A DNA stretch of 64,000 nucleotides, from positions 1,426,001 to 1,490,000 of the forward strand of contig NZ_CP107960.1 in assembly GCF_036077095.1 (NCBI RefSeq). Direction: 5' to 3'. Shown here in pieces: positions 55,889-63,359 of the stretch. Made by a program: the position numbers and the translations under genes. Every line of letters starts with the position of its first letter. The first letter of the stretch is position 1. The notes beneath the pieces are model-generated. The model was not told the DNA's origin. It searched no databases and saw only the letters and a list, made by a program, of their open reading frames with translations. The stretch is from Streptomyces sp. NBC_00376. Its GTDB lineage: Bacteria > Actinomycetota > Actinomycetes > Streptomycetales > Streptomycetaceae.

Positions 55889-56287
55889 GTGGTCGTGTTC
55901 CGTATCGACCGGCGCAGCGGAGTGGCGACATACCTCCAGATCGTGCGGCAGGTCGAACAGGCGCTGCGCATGGGTGCCCTGGAGGAGGGGGACCGGCTGC
56001 CCACGGCCGCTCAGGTGGCGGCCGAGACCAAGGTCAACCCGAACACCACCCTCAAGGCGTACCGCGAGCTGGAGCGCGCGGGGCTCGCCGAGGTCCGGCA
56101 GGGGGCAGGCACCTTCATCACTCGCTCCCTCGTCCCGCCCCAGGCGGGCGCCGACTCCCCCTTGCGCACGTCACTCACCGAGTGGCTGGACCAGGCACGG
56201 GCACAGGGCCTCAGCGGTCCGGAGGTCGACGCCCTCTTCCGGTCGGCCTTCGCGGCCGTGTATCCGGCCGGGGCGGACACCGGCTGA
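55889..56287 (+). CDS. GntR-family regulator, YtrA subfamily
   Basis: A 132-residue protein with a winged helix (ATYLQIVRQVEQALRMGALEEGDRLPTAAQVAAETKVNPNTTLKAYRELERAGLAEVRQGAGTFIT) and a short C-terminal helical pair, the compact YtrA layout without a large ligand domain. GGAGG lies eight bases before the GTG at 55889, preferred over the GTG at 55880. As third gene of the ABC operon it likely represses its own operon through the inverted repeat at 53882-53905. Confidence 0.92.
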   Translation: MVVFRIDRRSGVATYLQIVRQVEQALRMGALEEGDRLPTAAQVAAETKVNPNTTLKAYRELERAGLAEVRQGAGTFITRSLVPPQAGADSPLRTSLTEWLDQARAQGLSGPEVDALFRSAFAAVYPAGADTG

Positions 56288-56317
56288 GGCGCGGCGCCGT
56301 ACGCCTCGTGGACAAGT

Positions 56318-56350
56318 GGTGGCCGGTCCCCCGGTGGGGGGCCGGCCACC
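56318..56350. terminator. strong bidirectional stem-loop
   Basis: GGTGGCCGGTCCCCC and GGGGGGCCGGCCACC form a 15-bp stem (one U:G pair in RNA) with a 3-nt loop, between the convergent GntR and DinB genes. It ends 5 bp before the DinB stop codon. Confidence 0.85.
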
Positions 56351-56354
56351 TTCA

Positions 56355-56909
56355 TCACGGTGCGGGGTAGTCGCCCGTGGCGCCGTCGGTCCGCTCGCGC
56401 AGCAGGTCCGCGTGGCCGTTGTGGCGGGCGTACTCCTGGATCATCACCAGGTACACCCAGCGCAGGCTGACGGTCCGGCCCCGGGTGGCGTACACGAAGG
56501 TCTCGTCGAGGCCGCGCCCCGCCACCGCGGCCTCGCACGCCTCGGTCTCGGCACGGTAGGTGGCGAAGTCGCGCTCGGCGTGGGCGGCGTCGACGCCTTC
56601 GATCCCCTCGTCGCCGTCGCCCGGACCGGTGAAGACATCACCGATCGGCTCACCAGCGAAGCTCCGGCGGAACCACCAGCGTTCGATCTCCGCCATGTGC
56701 CGCACCAGGCCGAGGAGCGTGAGGCCGGAGGGCTGGGCGGTGGTGCGGGCGAGCTGTACCGGGGTCAGCCCTGCGCACTTGGTGAGCAGCGTCTCGCGGT
56801 GCCACCGGAGCCAGCCCTCCAGCATGACCCGCTCGTCCGCCGCGCTCGGAACGTTCAGCTGGTCGCCGTCGTCCGTCGTGCGTTCGATGTGAGGTGCCGT
56901 CCATGTCAT
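56355..56909 (-). CDS. DinB-family (DUF664) protein, copy 1
   Basis: A 184-residue DinB four-helix protein. LTLLGLVRHMAEIERWWFRRSFAGE and VYLVMIQEYARHNGHADLLRERTDGATGD hold the three metal-ligand histidines (RH, NGHAD context). The members bind a divalent metal and may be mycothiol- or bacillithiol-dependent transferases. Start 56909 (MTWTAP) is set by GAGG nine bases upstream. A clear paralogue with the same C-terminal motif lies at 60110-60616. Confidence 0.9.
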   Translation of the reverse strand: MTWTAPHIERTTDDGDQLNVPSAADERVMLEGWLRWHRETLLTKCAGLTPVQLARTTAQPSGLTLLGLVRHMAEIERWWFRRSFAGEPIGDVFTGPGDGDEGIEGVDAAHAERDFATYRAETEACEAAVAGRGLDETFVYATRGRTVSLRWVYLVMIQEYARHNGHADLLRERTDGATGDYPAP

Positions 56910-56942
56910 GGCGGCCATCCTCACACCACCGGCCCCACCGGC

Positions 56943-57884
56943 TCAGGTCAATTCCCGCAGGAGCGGCTCCGGGTCCGCGAGCAGGAACAGATGACCGCCG
57001 TCGGGGACGGTGCGCAGCTCGGCACCCGGGATCTGCGCGTGCGCCCAGCGCGCCACCTCGACGGGGACGTTGCCGTCCGCGTCGCCATGGAGGAACAGGG
57101 TCGGTACGGAGACCGAGCCCAGCGGGTCCGGCAGCGGGCGCGAGTAGCCGGCGAGGTCGGTGACGGCCGCGTCCACGCCCTGGCGCTGCCCCTCGGCGGT
57201 GTCCACCTCGGACAGGGCCCGGAAAGCCGGGGTGCTCATGATCAGCCGGTCGGAGCGGGGCCAGGCGTCGAGGTTCGGCTCGCGCCTCGTCTTCTTGAAG
57301 ATCCCCTTCCCCGCGAGCATCGGCCGGGCGATCACCGGGGCCCAGACTACGATCCGGTTCAGCCACTTGACCAGCGGAATCCGGCGCGCGTACGCCGAGC
57401 GGGGCGCTCCGGGGACGGCGGCGCACGCGAGGATCAGCCGCGTGACCCGCCCGGGGTGCTGCTGGGCCGCCGAGAGCGCGTACCCGCCGCCGCCCGAGAT
57501 CGCCACGAGCGTGGCCCGCTCGTGGCCGAGGTGGTCGAGCAGGGCCACGAAGTCGTCGTTCCAGCGGTGGAAGCCGCGACCGGGTACGGGGTCGGTCCCG
57601 CCATAGCCCGGACGGTCCGGGAAGACCAGATGCAGGCCCGCGTCCGTCGCCGCCTGCCGCAGCGCGAGCCCCTCGTAGCGGCTGCCGGGGGTGCCGTGGA
57701 GCACGATCACGGGCGGGGCGGCGGGGTCGCCGTACGAGCAGTACGCGATGCGGCGCCCGCCCGGGGCCGTCAGACGGTGCGTCTCGGGCAGGTCGGTCAC
57801 GGTCGGGTCCGTCTCGGGCAGCTCCGCCTCCCGCGTCTTCGGCGTCTGCGAGGTCTTCGGCAGGTCCTGCGGGGAGGGGGTCAT
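56943..57884 (-). CDS. alpha/beta hydrolase
   Basis: A 313-residue hydrolase: RIAYCSYGDPAAPPVIVLHGTPGSRYEG (oxyanion HG), nucleophile in TLVAISGGGGYALSAAQQHPGRV (AISGG rather than GxSxG), acid in LFLHGDADGNVPVEVARW and His in RTVPDGGHLFLLA. The substrate is unknown. ATGA overlap with the TetR gene upstream on the same strand suggests that the repressor and hydrolase are one transcript, under the TetR protein's own control. Confidence 0.88.
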   Translation of the reverse strand: MTPSPQDLPKTSQTPKTREAELPETDPTVTDLPETHRLTAPGGRRIAYCSYGDPAAPPVIVLHGTPGSRYEGLALRQAATDAGLHLVFPDRPGYGGTDPVPGRGFHRWNDDFVALLDHLGHERATLVAISGGGGYALSAAQQHPGRVTRLILACAAVPGAPRSAYARRIPLVKWLNRIVVWAPVIARPMLAGKGIFKKTRREPNLDAWPRSDRLIMSTPAFRALSEVDTAEGQRQGVDAAVTDLAGYSRPLPDPLGSVSVPTLFLHGDADGNVPVEVARWAHAQIPGAELRTVPDGGHLFLLADPEPLLRELT

Positions 57885-58531
57885 CTCTGCTCCTCGTGGG
57901 ATACGGGGGTGGCGGCAGCGGCGGCGATCCCGCCGATGACGAAGTCGAGGCCGAAGGAGAACCGGCGGTCGTAGTCGTGGTGGTCCGCGAACACCGACGC
58001 GGCCCGTAGTTCCGGCGGAAGCTGGTGCAGTTCCAGGTCGCCTCGGCCGAGGCGGATCGCCACATGGCCGGTGACGAAGTCGTGCAGGGTGCCGTACGCG
58101 TACGCGGCGGCCTCCTCGTCGAGCCCCGCGTCGCGCAGCGCCGCCACGACCCGGTACGCGACGTCGTCGGCGCCGGGCCCGACGAGCGAGGCGCGGCGGT
58201 GCGCCTCAAGGATGACGGGGTGCCGCATGAGCAGGTCGTGGAGCGTTTCGGCGAAGAGCCGGAGGATGCCGCGCCAGTCCTGCGGCCAGTCCACCGACCG
58301 GGTCACCTCGCCGACGATCCGGGACACCAGCGCGTGCTGGAGCGCGTCGATGCCGCCCGTCGTGCGGTGGATCGCCATCGGTGACACCTCCAGCCGGTCG
58401 GCCAGCGCGCGGAAGGTCACGGCATCGAGCCCCCGGTCGTCGGCCAGCTCGGTCGCCGCGTCCAGGATCGCGTCGAGCGTCACCGCCCGGGGACGGCCGC
58501 TCTTGGGAGTGCTTGCCTTCTCGACCACCAT
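57881..58531 (-). CDS. TetR-family transcriptional regulator
   Basis: A 216-residue regulator. The helix-turn-helix is TLDAILDAATELADDRGLDAVTFRALADRLEVSPMAIHRTTGG, and the ligand domain is helical with RRFSFGLDFVIGG near the end (TetR_C type). Start 58531 (MVVEKAST) is preferred; an ATG at 58567 would intrude into the shared promoter with the divergent amidase. The gap contains TATCGATA (58542-58549), inside an almost symmetrical CATATCGATACG, a possible operator for both directions. Confidence 0.88.
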   Translation of the reverse strand: MVVEKASTPKSGRPRAVTLDAILDAATELADDRGLDAVTFRALADRLEVSPMAIHRTTGGIDALQHALVSRIVGEVTRSVDWPQDWRGILRLFAETLHDLLMRHPVILEAHRRASLVGPGADDVAYRVVAALRDAGLDEEAAAYAYGTLHDFVTGHVAIRLGRGDLELHQLPPELRAASVFADHHDYDRRFSFGLDFVIGGIAAAAATPVSHEEQR

Positions 58532-58578
58532 GCCCGCACCATATCGATACGCGTAACGAAACTTCAATGGGAGCGCGC

Positions 58579-60015
58579 ATGACGGAGTTGCACGACCTCA
58601 CGGCTCTACAGCTGGCCGCCGCCTACGAGCGTGGCGAGACGAGCCCGACCGAGGTGGTGGACCACCTGCTGGCCCGGATCGCGGCCGGTGACCGGGTAGG
58701 GGCGTTCACCACCGTGTCGGCCGACCGGGCCCGCATCGCGGCGGCCGGGGCCGAACGCGTCCTGCGCTCGGCGGACCGCACCGGACTGCCGCGCCTGTTC
58801 GGTGTACCCACCGCGGTCAAGGACCTGGAGGCCACCGCGGGGGTGCGCACCACGCTGGGCTCCGCGCTGTTCCGCGACTGGATTCCGGAGCACGACGACG
58901 AGATCGTCCAGGTCATGGCCGACGCCGGGCTGATCAGCCTCGGCAAGACGACCGTTCCCGAGTTCGGGGCCGCCTGCTACACCGAGCCCGAGGTGTCCGC
59001 CCCGGCACGCAGCCCGTTCGACCTCGCCCGGAGCGCGGCCGGCAGCAGTGGCGGCGCGGGCGCGGCGGTCGGTGCGCTGCTGGTGCCGATCGCGCAGGGC
59101 AGCGACACCGCCGGTTCGGTGCGCTCCCCCGCGAGCGCCTGCGGGGTGGTCGGGCTCAAGCCCAGCCGGGGGCTCGTCACCGCGGGCCCGGCCGGCAATG
59201 ACGGGATGGGGCTCTCCGTGCGCGGCCCGCTGGCCCGCACGGTCCGCGACACCGCCGCGTTCCTGGACGCGCTGACCACCCGTACCGGGGCCGGCACCGT
59301 GCATCCGCCCCGGGTCGGCAGCTACGAGCGCGCCTGCGACGCGCCCTTGCCACGGCTGCGGATCGCGCTCGCCCAGGGGTCGGTCTCGGGCGCGCCCGTG
59401 GATCCGGAGGTCGCCGCCGCCGCGGAGCTCACCGCCCGCACGCTGGCCGGGCTCGGCCATGATGTGTTCGTCCGGGACCAGGCGCCGGACCCCGAGCTCA
59501 TCGAGGGCTTCCAGGTGATGTTCACGGCCCTGGTGGGGTCCAGGACCATGGCGTTCGACGGGTCGGCCCTGCGCCCGATCGTCCGCCATCTCCGGTCCCG
59601 TGCACAGGAGTTCACCGCTGCGGAGCTGGCCGCCTCGATCGGCGCGGTCCAGGCCCGCGCCCGCGCCTGGGCGCTCGACTACGCAGAAGCGGACGTGGTG
59701 GTCACCCCGACCGTGACCGCCCCGCCCACCCTCGTCGGCCGGCTCCGTGACGACTCGGACCCGGCGGCGGAGCTTGCCGCGATGACCGCGTTCACGGGGA
59801 ACACCGTCCTGGCGAACGCCACCGGGTTCCCCGCCATCAGCCTTCCGCTGGGCTGGAGTTCGCAGGGCCTGCCGCTGGGGGTCTCGCTCACGGCCGGATG
59901 GGGCCGCGAGGATCTCCTGCTCGGCGTATCGGCCCGGCTGGAGGAGGCCCTGCCGTGGGCCCACCGCTACGGCGAGCGAGCCGGGACACGGACACCGGCG
60001 GCGGACCGGGCCTGA
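58579..60015 (+). CDS. amidase (amidase-signature family)
   Basis: The 478-residue protein carries the amidase signature: catalytic Lys in GVPTAVKDLEA, Gly/Ser-rich AGSSGGAGAAVGALLVPIAQGSDTAGSVRSPASACGVVGLKPSRG with the cis-Ser and nucleophile Ser. It hydrolyses a carboxamide of unknown identity. The canonical GSDTGGSIR reads GSDTAGSVR. GGGAG lies five bases before ATG 58579. It is divergent from the TetR-hydrolase pair and may be its regulated partner. Confidence 0.93.
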   Translation: MTELHDLTALQLAAAYERGETSPTEVVDHLLARIAAGDRVGAFTTVSADRARIAAAGAERVLRSADRTGLPRLFGVPTAVKDLEATAGVRTTLGSALFRDWIPEHDDEIVQVMADAGLISLGKTTVPEFGAACYTEPEVSAPARSPFDLARSAAGSSGGAGAAVGALLVPIAQGSDTAGSVRSPASACGVVGLKPSRGLVTAGPAGNDGMGLSVRGPLARTVRDTAAFLDALTTRTGAGTVHPPRVGSYERACDAPLPRLRIALAQGSVSGAPVDPEVAAAAELTARTLAGLGHDVFVRDQAPDPELIEGFQVMFTALVGSRTMAFDGSALRPIVRHLRSRAQEFTAAELAASIGAVQARARAWALDYAEADVVVTPTVTAPPTLVGRLRDDSDPAAELAAMTAFTGNTVLANATGFPAISLPLGWSSQGLPLGVSLTAGWGREDLLLGVSARLEEALPWAHRYGERAGTRTPAADRA

Positions 60016-60042
60016 CCGGACCGCCTCCGCCGGTCCGGTCAT

Positions 60043-60072
60043 GGGCCGGTCGGGCCCGGGTCCGACCGGCCC
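60043..60072. terminator. stem-loop between convergent amidase and DinB genes
   Basis: GGGCCGGTCGG (60043-60053) and CCGACCGGCCC (60062-60072) are perfect complements around an 8-nt loop, 27 bp after the amidase stop. Likely terminator for one or both genes. Confidence 0.7.
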
Positions 60073-60109
60073 CCACCGGGCCCACTGCACTCGACCGGGC
60101 CCGGTACGG

Positions 60110-60616
60110 CTACTCGCCGGTGGCGCCGTCGATACGCTCCCGGAGCAGGTCCGCCTGGCCGTTGTGGCGTGCGTACTCCTCGATCATGTGCGTGAGGATG
60201 TAGCGCAGCGAGAACACCTCTTCGCCGTAACTCCCGGTGATGTCAAGGGACTCGGCGGCCTCGACGGTGGCCCGGGAGCGCGCGCACTCCTCGTGCCAGA
60301 TCCTGAACGCCTCCTCGGGATCGGCGTCCGCCACCTCGAACTCGGCGAACTCGCCGGGGTTCGGCCCCGGCCAGTGCGGCGGCGCCACCTCGTCCTTCAG
60401 CACCCGCCTGAACCAGGACCGTTCGACCTCGGCGAGATGCCGGACGAGCCCGAGCAGGGTCAGGTCCGAAGGAGGCACGGCCGCCTCCCGCAGCTGCGCC
60501 CCGGTGAGCCCGGCGCACTTCATGGCCAGGGTCTCGCGCTGGTACTGGAGGAATCCGCTCAGTGACGCGCGCTCGTCGCCCACCTGCGGGGGCCTGCTTC
60601 TCGGCTCTTCGCTCAT
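60110..60616 (-). CDS. DinB-family (DUF664) protein, copy 2
   Basis: A 168-residue DinB protein: LSGFLQYQRETLAMKCAGLTGAQLREAAVPPSDLTLLGLVRHLAEVERSWFRRVL and a C-terminal RYILTHMIEEYARHNGQADLLRERIDGATGE, with the metal-ligand histidines in RHLAE and ARHNG. Sequence and C-terminal DNA are clearly homologous to the copy at 56355-56909, so the two are paralogues flanking the hydrolase-TetR/amidase block. Start 60616 (MSEEPRSR). A longer upstream frame overlaps the TetR gene and is not supported. Confidence 0.9.
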   Translation of the reverse strand: MSEEPRSRPPQVGDERASLSGFLQYQRETLAMKCAGLTGAQLREAAVPPSDLTLLGLVRHLAEVERSWFRRVLKDEVAPPHWPGPNPGEFAEFEVADADPEEAFRIWHEECARSRATVEAAESLDITGSYGEEVFSLRYILTHMIEEYARHNGQADLLRERIDGATGE

Positions 60617-60671
60617 GGCGTCATCATGCCGAGCACGGCAGCCGTGCGCCCGTGATTTCCACCGGGGCCGA

Positions 60672-61274
60672 TCAGGCTCCCGCAAGTCCGCCCTGAGCCC
60701 CGGCGCCACGCAGCAGGGTGTCCACGACGCGCGTGGCGAGCGCGTCGGCGTCCCCGCCTTCCACCCCCTCCTTGGCCGCCTCGTGGATGAGGCCGTAGTA
60801 GACGCGCCGCGTCCAGTCGAGGTCGATGTCGGGGCGGAGCACGCCCGCCTCCTGGGCACGGCGGAAGAGCCGGGCGCAGGTGGCCCGGACCTCGGCGTGG
60901 AGACGGGCCGCCTCGGGGTGACTGTCCTCGGCCGTGCGGTTCATGGCGAACGACCAGTCGGTCTTCACGCGCAGGACATTGGCGGTGACCTGGTAGAGGG
61001 CGACGAGCGGAGGAGCGGCGTCCGGGCGGGCGGCCTCCACGGCCTCGGCGAACTGGCGGGCGGCCCAGCCGGTGAGTTCGTCCAGCAGCGCCTCACGGGT
61101 GGCGAAGCGGCGGTGGACGGTGGTCCGGGCGACCCCGGCGGCCCGTGCGAGCTGCTCCATGGTCGCCGCCGGGTTGGCGGCCAGGACACGCTCGGCCGCT
61201 TCCAGGATGGTCCGCACCGTTCGTTCGGTGTCCGCCCGGAGGGGCCGTTTCGCCTGCTGCTTCTGCACCGTCAT
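60672..61274 (-). CDS. TetR-family transcriptional regulator
   Basis: A 200-residue regulator with the HTH TVRTILEAAERVLAANPAATMEQLARAAGVARTTVHRRFATREALLDEL and an all-helical ligand domain. It is divergent from the aldo/keto reductase gene. A perfect operator-like palindrome lies in the gap at 61314-61331, so it probably controls itself and the reductase. Confidence 0.9.
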   Translation of the reverse strand: MTVQKQQAKRPLRADTERTVRTILEAAERVLAANPAATMEQLARAAGVARTTVHRRFATREALLDELTGWAARQFAEAVEAARPDAAPPLVALYQVTANVLRVKTDWSFAMNRTAEDSHPEAARLHAEVRATCARLFRRAQEAGVLRPDIDLDWTRRVYYGLIHEAAKEGVEGGDADALATRVVDTLLRGAGAQGGLAGA

Positions 61275-61313
61275 GGCGAAACGCTACATCAGCATTCCGC
61301 CGAAGCCTCAATT

Positions 61314-61339
61314 TGCAACACGAATGTTGCATGTATTAC
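61314..61339 (+). promoter_or_regulatory. TetR operator and promoter of the aldo/keto reductase
   Basis: TGCAACA-CGAA-TGTTGCA (61314-61331) is a perfect 7-bp inverted repeat with a 4-bp spacer in the 131-bp TetR/reductase gap. TATTAC at 61334-61339, after TG, could be an extended -10 for the reductase; TTGCAA at 61313-61318 is a weak -35 with 15-bp spacing. The operator thus covers the promoter. Confidence 0.7.
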
Positions 61340-61405
61340 CTTCACCGCGTCGAAGAGGTAGCAACTCCGCTCCTCTCTACGGGGATACGACATCAGGGGG
61401 CAGTC

Positions 61406-62446
61406 ATGCAGCACCGGATTCTCGGGCGCACCGGAATTTCCGTGAGCAAGTTCGCCCTGGGCACCCTGCACCTGGGCGCCTGGGGGAACAGCGACCACGA
61501 CGAAGCGACCCGGCTGATCCGCACGGCGCTGGACGGCGGGATCAATTTCATCGACACCGCCGACCAGTACTCCGGCGGCGAGGCCGAGGAGATCATCGGC
61601 AAGGCCCTGCACGGCCGGCGCGACGAGGTCGTGCTCGCGACCAAGGGCCACTTCCCGGTCCGGATGGGGGACGACGATCCGAACCGGCGCGGAAACTCCC
61701 GGCGTTGGCTCACCCGGGCCGTCGAGGACAGCCTCCGCCGGCTGGGCACCGACCGGATCGACCTCTACCAGGTGCACCGCCCCGACCCGGCCACCGACAT
61801 CGACGAGACGCTGTCCGTGCTGTCCGACCTGGTGCGCGCGGGCAAGATCATGGCCATCGGCACATCGGACTTCCCCGCCGAGCAGCTCGTCGAGGCCCAG
61901 TGGGCCGCAGACCGGCGCAACCACATCCCCTTCCGCACCGAGCAGCCGCCGTACTCGCTGTTCGTACGCGGCATCGAGGCCGACGTGCTGCCCACCGCGC
62001 AGAAGTACGGACTCGGCGTGCTGACCTGGAGCCCGCTCAACAGCGGCTGGCTCACGGGGCGGTTCCGCCACGGCGAGCCGGTCGAACTGGACGCCTTCCG
62101 CCGCGTAGTGGCCCACAAGTTCGACCTCGAACTGCCCGGCAACCGCCGCAAGGCCGAAGCCGTCGAGGAACTGCTGACGGTGGCACGGGAGGCGGGTGTC
62201 TCGCTGACGCACCTGGCGCTGGCGTTCGCGGCGACCCACCCGGCGGTCACCTCGGTGATCCTCGGGCCCCGCACCGTCGACCAGCTGACCGACCAGCTGG
62301 CCGCCGCCGAGCTCCGTCTCGACGACGAGATCCTGGACCGCATCGACGCGATCGTCCCGCCCGGCGTCACGCTCAACCCCTCGGACACCGACTACCGCAG
62401 CCCGGCCCTGGCCGCCGCGGCGCGACGGCGCGGGCCCACGGGCTGA
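61406..62446 (+). CDS. aldo/keto reductase
   Basis: A 346-residue NADPH-dependent reductase of the AKR family. ILGRTGISVSKFALGTLHLG is the entry motif. The catalytic tetrad is visible as Asp in FIDTADQ, Tyr in QYSGGEAEEIIGKAL, Lys in VLATKGHF and His in IDLYQVHRPDP. GIEADVLPTAQKYGLGVLTWSPLNSGWLTGRF is the C-terminal cofactor region. Start 61406 (MQHRILGR) is preceded by GGGGG; a frame open further upstream overlaps the operator and TetR gene. Confidence 0.92.
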   Translation: MQHRILGRTGISVSKFALGTLHLGAWGNSDHDEATRLIRTALDGGINFIDTADQYSGGEAEEIIGKALHGRRDEVVLATKGHFPVRMGDDDPNRRGNSRRWLTRAVEDSLRRLGTDRIDLYQVHRPDPATDIDETLSVLSDLVRAGKIMAIGTSDFPAEQLVEAQWAADRRNHIPFRTEQPPYSLFVRGIEADVLPTAQKYGLGVLTWSPLNSGWLTGRFRHGEPVELDAFRRVVAHKFDLELPGNRRKAEAVEELLTVAREAGVSLTHLALAFAATHPAVTSVILGPRTVDQLTDQLAAAELRLDDEILDRIDAIVPPGVTLNPSDTDYRSPALAAAARRRGPTG

Positions 62447-62457
62447 CCCGCCGCGGC

Positions 62458-62505
62458 GGCCCTGTCGTCGAACCGGGCGGCAGACGGCAGTTCGACGACA
62501 GGGCC
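62458..62505. terminator. perfect 16-bp stem bidirectional terminator
   Basis: GGCCCTGTCGTCGAAC (62458-62473) and GTTCGACGACAGGGCC (62490-62505) are exact complements around a 16-nt loop. The structure sits between the convergent reductase and methyltransferase stop codons and touches the latter. Confidence 0.9.
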
Positions 62506-63248
62506 TACCGCCGGCCTCCGTCCCGACGCTCCGCGGGCGCCAGCACGTACCAGCGTGACGGCAGCTCGACGCGGGTCCCGTCGGGCAGGAACTCGGTCTG
62601 GGCCAGGGCGGTCGCACCGCCGGCCAGTGTGGTGAGACCGGCCTCCCGGAGCAGCCGCTGTACCTCCTCCTCCGTGGCGCTCGCCGGCTTGAGCCCGTAC
62701 TGAAGCACCCGGCGCAGCTTCTCCGGCGGGCCGTCCGGCCCCTGCGCCACCAGCTGGAGCACATCCTTGGAGGCCGGGGTCGGCTCGACGACGAAGGCCC
62801 GTCCGCGCTCCCCCAGCAGCGCCGCGACCGCCGCGGCGACGGCGGGCCTGGCCCCGGGCTCGCTCTGGTGGATCACCGCTCGCATGTACACATTGGTGTC
62901 GCCGATCCGCTTGTGCAGGTCCGCCACGGCTTCCTCGTCGACGAGATCGAGCTGGGCGAACTCGGCGACGCCCGCGGTGTCCGCGCGGCGGGCGTGCGCG
63001 ATGGCCGCGTGCGCGAGGTCCACACCGATCGCGCGGTCGAAACGGGTCGCGAGATAGCGGGTCTGCGTACCGTTCCCGCAGCCGAGGTCGACGACGGGCA
63101 GCGAGGTGTCGGCGTGCGGCAGCAGACGTTCGGTGTCGGGTACGGAGGTGAGGGAGGGGTCGGAGTCCCAGATCGCCTCGCCGGGCAGGTCCGAGGTGGC
63201 GGCCCAGAAGCCCTCCCACGCCTCGCGGTAGTGCTGTGACACGTCCAT
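62505..63248 (-). CDS. class I SAM-dependent methyltransferase
   Basis: A 247-residue methyltransferase. Motif I is LPVVDLGCGNGTQTRYLATRFDRAIGVDLAHAAI, followed by EFAQLDLVDEEAVADL and NVYMRAVIHQSEPG, a layout like the Methyltransf_25 family. GERGRAFVVEPTPASKDVL is the later strand. The substrate is not indicated. An ATG at 63248 starts MDVSQHYREAWEGFW. It is convergent with the reductase and shares its terminator. Confidence 0.9.
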   Translation of the reverse strand: MDVSQHYREAWEGFWAATSDLPGEAIWDSDPSLTSVPDTERLLPHADTSLPVVDLGCGNGTQTRYLATRFDRAIGVDLAHAAIAHARRADTAGVAEFAQLDLVDEEAVADLHKRIGDTNVYMRAVIHQSEPGARPAVAAAVAALLGERGRAFVVEPTPASKDVLQLVAQGPDGPPEKLRRVLQYGLKPASATEEEVQRLLREAGLTTLAGGATALAQTEFLPDGTRVELPSRWYVLAPAERRDGGRR

Positions 63249-63359
63249 GCGCGCTCCCCGGTCCGTTCGTCGTGCGGTGTTGTGCTCAGGACCGGACTAC
63301 CGTCCCGGGACGGCAGCGGCAAGACCCCGCACAGCATCCACCCGCTCGTGGCGAGGACT

